The position numbers were made by a program, and so were the translations under genes. The notes beneath the pieces were generated by a model. It searched no databases. It was not told the origin of the DNA and was given only the letters and a program-made list of their open reading frames with translations. 64,000 nucleotides of DNA. Origin: Mesorhizobium sp. M3A.F.Ca.ET.080.04.2.1. Lineage in GTDB: Bacteria > Pseudomonadota > Alphaproteobacteria > Rhizobiales > Rhizobiaceae. Each line of letters starts with the position of its first letter. Within the stretch, counting starts at the first letter, position 1. The stretch covers positions 5,308,501 through 5,372,500 of the forward strand of contig NZ_CP034451.1 in NCBI RefSeq assembly GCF_003952525.1. The letters run 5' to 3'. This document shows, piece by piece, positions 59,150 to 64,000 of the stretch.

Positions 59150-59962
59150 GTGCCATTCGTCAGCATCGGCGGCGTCACGCTGCACCACCGCTATGTCGAA
59201 GCGGCGGCTAGCGCGCGGCCAATCATCTTCATCAACTCGCTCGGCACCGACTTCCGCATCTGGGACGAGATCGTCGCACGGCTTGCCGGCGAAATGCCGT
59301 TGCTGCTCTACGACAAGCGCGGCCATGGGCTGTCGGATCTGGGCGAGGGCGTGCGTTCGATCGACGACCACGTCGACGATCTCAGCGCCCTGATCGACCA
59401 CTTCAGCTTCGACAAGGTCGTGCTCTGTGGCCTGTCGGTCGGCGGCATGGTGGCGCAGCGGTTCTATGCGCGACGGCCGGGATGCGTCGAGGCGCTGATC
59501 CTCAGCGATACAGCGCACAAGATCGGAACAGACGAAAGCTGGAACAGCCGCATCGCAACCATCGAGCGCGACGGCATCGAGGCGATCGCCGACGGTGTCA
59601 TGAAAGTGTGGTTCACGCCGGAGTTTCATGCGGGGCGCAGCGCCGAACTTGCCGGCTGCCGCAACATGCTGACCAGGCAGGCCTTGGCTGGCTATGTCGG
59701 CACCTGCATCGCGGTCCGCGATACCGACTTCACCGACAGCGCGCGCCGCATCGCGGTGCCGACGCTCTGCATCGTCGGCGACCAGGATGGTTCCACTCCG
59801 CCCGACCTTGTCCGCTCATTGGCCGGTCTGATCCCGGGCGCGCGCTTCGAGGTGATCCGTGATGCCGGGCACATTACCTGCATAGAGCAGCCCGACGCGC
59901 TCGCCACCTTGGTCCGCGGCTTCGTCGCCTCGCTCGGCAAGGAAAGGCGGGCCCATGAATGA
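59150..59962 (+). CDS. pcaD: 3-oxoadipate enol-lactonase PcaD
   Basis: 270 residues from the GTG at 59150, with GGAGG upstream. Alpha/beta hydrolase: FINSLGTDFRIWDEI, YDKRGHGLSDLGEG, nucleophile elbow LCGLSVGGMVAQRF, acid near VGDQDGSTPPDL and His in DAGHITCIEQPDAL. These match PcaD. It hydrolyses beta-ketoadipate enol-lactone to 3-oxoadipate. It is first of the pcaDCHGB arrangement, but the following pcaC, pcaH and pcaG are damaged or absent. It overlaps the pcaC remnant by 8 nt. Confidence 0.92.
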   Translation: MPFVSIGGVTLHHRYVEAAASARPIIFINSLGTDFRIWDEIVARLAGEMPLLLYDKRGHGLSDLGEGVRSIDDHVDDLSALIDHFSFDKVVLCGLSVGGMVAQRFYARRPGCVEALILSDTAHKIGTDESWNSRIATIERDGIEAIADGVMKVWFTPEFHAGRSAELAGCRNMLTRQALAGYVGTCIAVRDTDFTDSARRIAVPTLCIVGDQDGSTPPDLVRSLAGLIPGARFEVIRDAGHITCIEQPDALATLVRGFVASLGKERRAHE

Positions 59963-60053
59963 TGTCTCGAAGAGGGCCGCCCGGTACGAGGCCGGGCTCG
60001 AGGTGCGCCGGTCCGTGCTCGGCGATGCGCACGTAAACTGTGCCGAGGACACG
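59955..60053 (+). pseudogene. pcaC: pcaC N-terminal remnant (4-carboxymuconolactone decarboxylase)
   Basis: The 33 codons read MNDVSKRAARYEAGLEVRRS then VLGDAHVNCAED, a typical PcaC N-terminus. After GAG-GAC the frame turns into unrelated sequence. The next part of PcaC is found on the opposite strand immediately after, so an inversion ends this fragment. The ATG overlaps the pcaD stop as in an intact pca operon, showing that the start is original. Confidence 0.8.
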
Positions 60054-60168
60054 CCAGGGTCACGATCGAGCGCTCGCGCTTCGACAGGCCGGGCCGTGCC
60101 CACACCGTCCCACAGGCGGACTCGGTGATCAGTTGCTGGAACGGCCGGTCGAAATCGGTCGCGCTGCC
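60052..60168 (-). pseudogene. pcaC: Inverted middle fragment of pcaC
   Basis: On the minus strand the frame encodes SATDFDRPFQQLITESACG and TVWARPGLSKRERSIVTLA, the segment that normally follows the PcaC N-terminus and holds the Trp-Arg-Pro-Gly-Leu motif. It is inverted relative to the flanking pcaC and pcaG fragments, about 117 nt long. No start codon or ribosome-binding site belongs to it. Confidence 0.8.
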
Positions 60169-60276
60169 GCCATCGCGCATCGCCTGCCCACCCTGATCGC
60201 CGAGCGCCAGGGCGATACCTATATCTTCGATGTTCATCTGCAAGGCGAGAAGGAGACGGTCTTCTTCGACAGCTGA
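60169..60276 (+). pseudogene. pcaG: pcaG C-terminal remnant (protocatechuate 3,4-dioxygenase alpha subunit)
   Basis: The last 35 codons read RLPTLIAERQGDTYIFDVHL then QGEKETVFFDS and stop, which is the standard end of PcaG. The rest of pcaG, all of pcaH and the end of pcaC are missing. It is followed by pcaB after 11 nt, as in intact pcaDCHGB operons. No iron-ligand residues remain, so no dioxygenase is made here. Confidence 0.8.
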
Positions 60277-60287
60277 CCGTAGGCCAA

Positions 60288-61340
60288 ATGACCGTATCGC
60301 CCTTCGATCATCCGCTGCTTTCCGGCCTGCTCGGCGACGAAGAGGCGGCGCGGCATTTTTCCGTAGAAGCCGACATTGCGGCGATGCTCGCCTTCGAGCG
60401 GGCGCTGGCCGAAGCCGAGGCTGAATGCGGCGTGATCCCGAATGATGCGGAGGCGGCGATCCTCCAGGCACTGGCTGCGTTCCGGCCGGACACGGCGAAG
60501 CTGCGCGCCGGGGTCGTTCATGACGGTATCGTGGTGCCGGAACTGGTGCGCCAGGTCAGGGCGGCCGTCGGTGAGCCATACGCGCAATTTGTCCACTTCG
60601 GCGCGACCAGCCAGGACGTCGTCGACACTTCCCTGGTGCTGCGCCTGACCTCGGCGGTCGAGCATATCGGCCTGCTGCTCAGCGAAAATATCGTGCGGCT
60701 TACCAATCTCGAAGAGGAGTTCGGGAGTAGGGCGCTGATGGCGGTGACGCGCATGCAGCCGGCAATTCCGATCACCGTGGCAGACCGAATAAGCTGCTGG
60801 CGGGCGCCGCTCGAGCGACACCAGCAACGCTTCCAGGAACAGGCGGGCCGGCTGCTCGTGGTGCAGTTCGGCGGCGCGGCCGGCACGCTCGACAAACTTG
60901 GCAACAAAGCGCCCGCCGTCCGCGCGGCCCTCGCTGCCAGGCTCGGGCTGGCCGACGGGCCGCAATGGCATAGCCAGCGCGATGCGCTCGCCGAGTTCGC
61001 CGCCTGGATGTCGCTGGTTACCGGCAGCCTGGGCAAGTTCGGCCAGGACATCGCGCTGATGGCGCTGACCGGCGCCGACATCGAACTGTCCGGCGGCGGC
61101 GGCTCGTCGGCCATGCCGCAAAGGCACAACCCGGTGAAGGCCGAAGCGCTGGTCGCGATCGCGCGTTTCAATGCCACGCAACTTGCCGGAACGCACCAAG
61201 CGCTCGTGCATGAGCAGGAGCGCTCAGGCTCCGCCTGGACGCTGGAATGGCTCATCCTGCCGCAGATGGTGGTGGCGACGGCTGCCGCGCTCAGGCTCGC
61301 GGCCGAGCTTGCCGCGCAAATCGAAAGTCTCGGACACTAA
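60288..61340 (+). CDS. pcaB: 3-carboxy-cis,cis-muconate cycloisomerase PcaB
   Basis: 350 residues of the fumarase/aspartase superfamily with the signature GGSSAMPQRHNPVKAEAL and HFGATSQDVVDTSLVLRL, and the length of rhizobial PcaB. It converts 3-carboxymuconate to 4-carboxymuconolactone. It is intact, although the enzymes that should make and use its substrate next to it (PcaHG and PcaC) are broken. It ends 71 nt from the convergent pcaF. Confidence 0.93.
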   Translation: MTVSPFDHPLLSGLLGDEEAARHFSVEADIAAMLAFERALAEAEAECGVIPNDAEAAILQALAAFRPDTAKLRAGVVHDGIVVPELVRQVRAAVGEPYAQFVHFGATSQDVVDTSLVLRLTSAVEHIGLLLSENIVRLTNLEEEFGSRALMAVTRMQPAIPITVADRISCWRAPLERHQQRFQEQAGRLLVVQFGGAAGTLDKLGNKAPAVRAALAARLGLADGPQWHSQRDALAEFAAWMSLVTGSLGKFGQDIALMALTGADIELSGGGGSSAMPQRHNPVKAEALVAIARFNATQLAGTHQALVHEQERSGSAWTLEWLILPQMVVATAAALRLAAELAAQIESLGH

Positions 61341-61411
61341 CGCATGTCGGCCAAGGGTGCGCGGCACGTCGCCTTTCATCAGCTACGACAAGGACAACGT
61401 CAACAAGGCGG

Positions 61412-62617
61412 TCAAACCCGTTCCAGCGCGACCGCGATGCCTTGGCCGACGCCGATGCACATGGTGGCCAAAGCGTAGCGGCCGCCGCGTTCGCGCAACT
61501 CCAGCGCCGCCGTGCCGGTGATGCGGGCGCCCGACATGCCGAGCGGGTGGCCGAGCGCAATTGCACCGCCATTGGGATTGATGTGCGGAGCGTCCTCGGC
61601 AAGACCGAGTTCACGCAGGACGGCAATGGCTTGCGAGGCGAAGGCCTCATTGAGCTCGACCGTGTCGAACTGGTGCGGCGTCAGGCCGAGGCGGGCGCAA
61701 AGCTTCTTCGTGGCTGGTGCCGGGCCGATGCCCATGATGCGCGGGGCTACACCTGCGACGGCACCGCCGAGGATGCGGGCAAGCGGCGTCAGGCCATGCT
61801 TCTTGGCCGCCGCTTCCGAGGCGACGATGAGAGCCGCCGCGCCGTCATTGACGCCCGAGGCATTGCCGGCGGTCACCGTACCGCCTCGGCGGAACGGCGT
61901 CGGCAATTTTGCCAGTGCTTCGATGGTCGTTCCCGCGCGCGGATGCTCGTCCTTGGACACAAGGACTGGTTGGCCCTTTCTCTGCGGGATCGTCACGAGC
62001 ACGATCTCCTTCGCCAGCCGGCCGTTGGCCTGCGCGGCCATCGCCTTGTCCTGGCTGCGCAGGGCGAAGGCGTCCTGGTCGGCTCTGCTGACCGAGAAAT
62101 CCTCGGCGACGTTCTCGCCGGTCTCGGGCATGGAATCGATGCCGTACTGCTGCTTCATCAGCGGGTTGATGAAGCGCCAGCCGATGGTTGTGTCGTAGAT
62201 TTCGGCGTTGCGCGAGAAGGCGGCGTCGGCTTTCGGCATGACGAAGGGTGCGCGGGTCATCGATTCGACTCCGCCGGCGACCATCAACTCGGCTTCGTCC
62301 GCCTTGATGGCGCGGGCGGCGATGGTGATTGCATCCATGCCGGAACCGCACAGGCGGTTGACGGTGGAACCCGGAATCTCCTGCGGCAGCCGGGCGAGCA
62401 GCAGCGCCATGCGCGCCACGTTGCGATTGTCCTCGCCGGCCTGGTTGGCGCAGCCATAGATGACGTCGTCGACTGCGCCCCAGTCGAGGCCGGCATTGCG
62501 ATCCATGAGGGCCTTCAGCGGCATGGCGGCGAGATCGTCCGCGCGTACCGAGGACAGCGCACCGCCGAAGCGGCCGATCGGCGTGCGGATGTAATCGCAG
62601 ATGAATGCTTCGGCCAT
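61412..62617 (-). CDS. pcaF: 3-oxoadipyl-CoA thiolase PcaF
   Basis: 401 residues from the ATG at 62617 (MAEAFICDYIRTPIGRFGG); a longer start at 62650 lies within pcaJ. Thiolase motifs: VNRLCGSGMDAI (nucleophilic Cys), GGVESMTRAPFVMP, GGAIALGHPLGMSGARITG (His) and ATMCIGVGQGIAV (Cys). It cleaves 3-oxoadipyl-CoA to acetyl-CoA and succinyl-CoA. The name follows linkage to pcaI/pcaJ and the pca operon; other thiolases share the motifs. It is the last gene of the pcaIJF run. Confidence 0.93.
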   Translation of the reverse strand: MAEAFICDYIRTPIGRFGGALSSVRADDLAAMPLKALMDRNAGLDWGAVDDVIYGCANQAGEDNRNVARMALLLARLPQEIPGSTVNRLCGSGMDAITIAARAIKADEAELMVAGGVESMTRAPFVMPKADAAFSRNAEIYDTTIGWRFINPLMKQQYGIDSMPETGENVAEDFSVSRADQDAFALRSQDKAMAAQANGRLAKEIVLVTIPQRKGQPVLVSKDEHPRAGTTIEALAKLPTPFRRGGTVTAGNASGVNDGAAALIVASEAAAKKHGLTPLARILGGAVAGVAPRIMGIGPAPATKKLCARLGLTPHQFDTVELNEAFASQAIAVLRELGLAEDAPHINPNGGAIALGHPLGMSGARITGTAALELRERGGRYALATMCIGVGQGIAVALERV

Positions 62618-62618
62618 T

Positions 62619-63422
62619 CTATGCCGCTTTCCCTTTGCCGGTTGCTGCATGTGCGGCCCTGGTGCGGGCCTGCAGGTCGCGCAACGTCTTCAGTTCGAGT
62701 TCCGTCGGCGCCGGCGTCTCGTCGAGGGTCCCGGCGAACTTGACCGTCCAGCCACAGGTCACCTGCACCTGTTCGCGGCTGACACCCGGATGCAGGGAGA
62801 CGACCGCAAATTCCTTTGTAACGGGGTCCGGCCTCCAGATGGCAAGATCGGTGATCAAGAGCGTTGGGCCGGCGGTGTCGATGCCGAGGCGCTTGCGGTG
62901 ATCGCCGCCCTGGCCATGGCCGAAAGAGGTGAAGAAGTCGATCTTCTCGACCATGCCGCGCTTCGACTGTGCCATGGTGATGTAGACCTGCCGCGACGAG
63001 GTCGCGATCTCCGGCGCGCCGCCGCCGCCGGGCAGCCGCGTCTTGGGACGAGCGTAGTCGCCGATAACGGTGGTGTTGATGTTGCCGAACTTGTCGAGCT
63101 GGGCGGCTCCCAGAAAGCCGATCGAAATGCGGCCGCCCTGCAGCCAGTAGCGGAACATCTCCGGCACCGTGACGGTGGTGACGGCGGTCTCGCACAATTC
63201 GCCGTCGCCGATCGACAGCGGCAGGACATTGGGCGCGGTCCCGATGGTGCCGCTCTCGTATATCAGCGTGATGTCGGGCGCGTGCGTCAGGCGTGCAACG
63301 TTGCAGGCGGCAGACGGCGCGCCGATGCCGACGAAGCAGACATCATCATTCGTCAGCGCACGGCTGGCCGCAATCGTCATCATCTCGTTGGGCGTGAAGC
63401 CCAGTTCCTTCCCGTCGCTCAT
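62619..63422 (-). CDS. pcaJ: 3-oxoadipate CoA-transferase subunit B (PcaJ/CatJ type)
   Basis: 267 residues: FVGIGAPSAACNVARLTHAP, IYESGTIGTAPNVLPLSIGD (catalytic-type Glu) and QLDKFGNINTTVIGDYARPK. This is the glutaconate CoA-transferase-like beta type seen in CatJ/PcaJ proteins. With subunit A it moves CoA from succinyl-CoA to 3-oxoadipate. It overlaps pcaI by 4 nt and ends 1 nt before pcaF. The substrate follows from the gene neighbours. Confidence 0.9.
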   Translation of the reverse strand: MSDGKELGFTPNEMMTIAASRALTNDDVCFVGIGAPSAACNVARLTHAPDITLIYESGTIGTAPNVLPLSIGDGELCETAVTTVTVPEMFRYWLQGGRISIGFLGAAQLDKFGNINTTVIGDYARPKTRLPGGGGAPEIATSSRQVYITMAQSKRGMVEKIDFFTSFGHGQGGDHRKRLGIDTAGPTLLITDLAIWRPDPVTKEFAVVSLHPGVSREQVQVTCGWTVKFAGTLDETPAPTELELKTLRDLQARTRAAHAATGKGKAA

Positions 63423-64000
63423 GCGGCCTTCCTCAGATGCTCGACGCGGGCGGCAAAGTCATCCGCGCTGCTCTCGATGACGTTGTTCCGCATCCAGGCC
63501 TGGAAACGGTCGCGGTCGGCAGCGATCTCGTCCCATTCGAGATAGGCGGCGTTGTCGCGCTCGTAATAGCCATGCGTGTAGGAGGGATGCGAGCCGCCCG
63601 GTACGACCGAAATCGCTGCGATCGTCCAACTCGGCAGCACTGTGAGGTTGGGGTGCAAGTCGTTGAAATTGTCGACTACTTCCTCCACCGTCGCCACGGC
63701 GCGCTTGGCGGCGAGCACTGCCTCCTTGTGGATGCCGACGATGCCTTCGACCAGGACATTGCCTTTGCGGTCGGCCTTCTGGGCATGGATGAAGGTGACG
63801 TCGGGCCTGAGCGCCGGAACGGCGGCAAGCAGCTCGCCGGTGAAAGGGCAGGCGATGGTCCTGATGTTGGGATTGACCTCGGCAAGCCCGGCGCCGCGAT
63901 AGCCCCGAAACACCGCGCAGGGGAGGCCGGCCGCGCCCGCCTCATAGGCATTGGCCATGCCGGCGTGGCTGTGCTCCTCGACCTCGACTTCGCGCGGGTA
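63419..64000 (-). CDS. pcaI: 3-oxoadipate CoA-transferase subunit A (PcaI/CatI type), partial
   Basis: The 193 visible codons cover the C-terminal part of subunit A; the N-terminus lies beyond the right edge. AGLPCAVFRGYRGAGLAEVN, VTFIHAQKADRKGNVLVEGI and GGSHPSYTHGYYERDNAAYL are typical of the GctA/CatI-type alpha subunit. It overlaps pcaJ by 4 nt. The two subunits work as a heteromer before PcaF. Confidence 0.88.
   Translation of the reverse strand, partial: YPREVEVEEHSHAGMANAYEAGAAGLPCAVFRGYRGAGLAEVNPNIRTIACPFTGELLAAVPALRPDVTFIHAQKADRKGNVLVEGIVGIHKEAVLAAKRAVATVEEVVDNFNDLHPNLTVLPSWTIAAISVVPGGSHPSYTHGYYERDNAAYLEWDEIAADRDRFQAWMRNNVIESSADDFAARVEHLRKAA

Noticed and set aside
59692..60471. 259-codon leftward ORF spanning pcaD and pcaB
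   Set aside because: Only the part at 60052-60168 resembles PcaC; the rest is antisense to pcaD and pcaB, so it is not a gene as a whole.

Overview
The window reads as chromosomal DNA from a Mesorhizobium-like member of the Rhizobiales. It is GC-rich, with long antisense shadow ORFs. It carries families common in that group (DUF982, HWE histidine kinases, rhizobial ehu/eut ectoine genes, a pca operon) and intergenic palindromes of the kinds abundant in Mesorhizobium. I found no rRNA, tRNA, CRISPR array, insertion sequence or phage gene.

Region 1 (1-18.2 kb) looks like a general-stress island. It holds spoVR-yeaH-prkA, a CheB / CheB-CheR-PAS-HWE kinase / receiver operon, a NepR-like gene paired with a receiver protein that ends in a sigma-region-2-like domain, a frameshifted receiver gene, an isoaspartyl methyltransferase-erythromycin esterase fusion, and many small stress-type proteins (DUF2934, DUF4142, GSP17M-like, tiny membrane proteins). 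Nearly every transcription unit is preceded, in the right orientation, by GGAAC-N17/18-GTT (or ATT), the EcfG/RpoE2-type promoter. I count twelve here and two more before the glucan/trehalose genes at 37-43 kb.

Region 2 (18.4-33.0 kb) is an ectoine/5-hydroxyectoine uptake and catabolism locus. It contains ehuABCD, eutABC, eutD/doeA and eutE/doeB, the MocR-type regulator EnuR, an AsnC-type regulator, and a semialdehyde dehydrogenase, aminotransferase and MDR dehydrogenase on the other strand. Region 3 (33.1-37.0 kb) has an FAD oxidoreductase, a class III aminotransferase and a ROK repressor. Region 4 (37.2-43.2 kb) has a GT4 glycosyltransferase, an amylo-alpha-1,6-glucosidase-like protein, a membrane-anchored OtsA and OtsB.

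Region 5 (43.2-54.0 kb) is an eight-gene operon with a divergent GntR gene: a PotABCD-type ABC importer, an aldehyde dehydrogenase, an LLM flavin monooxygenase, a hydrolase-flavin reductase fusion and a DUF1185 protein, substrate unknown. A D-2-hydroxyacid dehydrogenase follows. Region 6 (54.1-59.0 kb) is a LacI-controlled sugar ABC importer with a DTE-type epimerase. Region 7 (59.1-64.0 kb) is a beta-ketoadipate locus in which pcaC is broken by a local inversion, pcaH is missing and only the end of pcaG remains, between intact pcaD and pcaB; pcaF, pcaJ and pcaI lie on the opposite strand.

Together the genes suggest a soil bacterium that couples osmolyte scavenging (ectoine) and synthesis (trehalose) to an EcfG-type stress response. 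All functional calls come from motifs and remembered family features; no database search was run.
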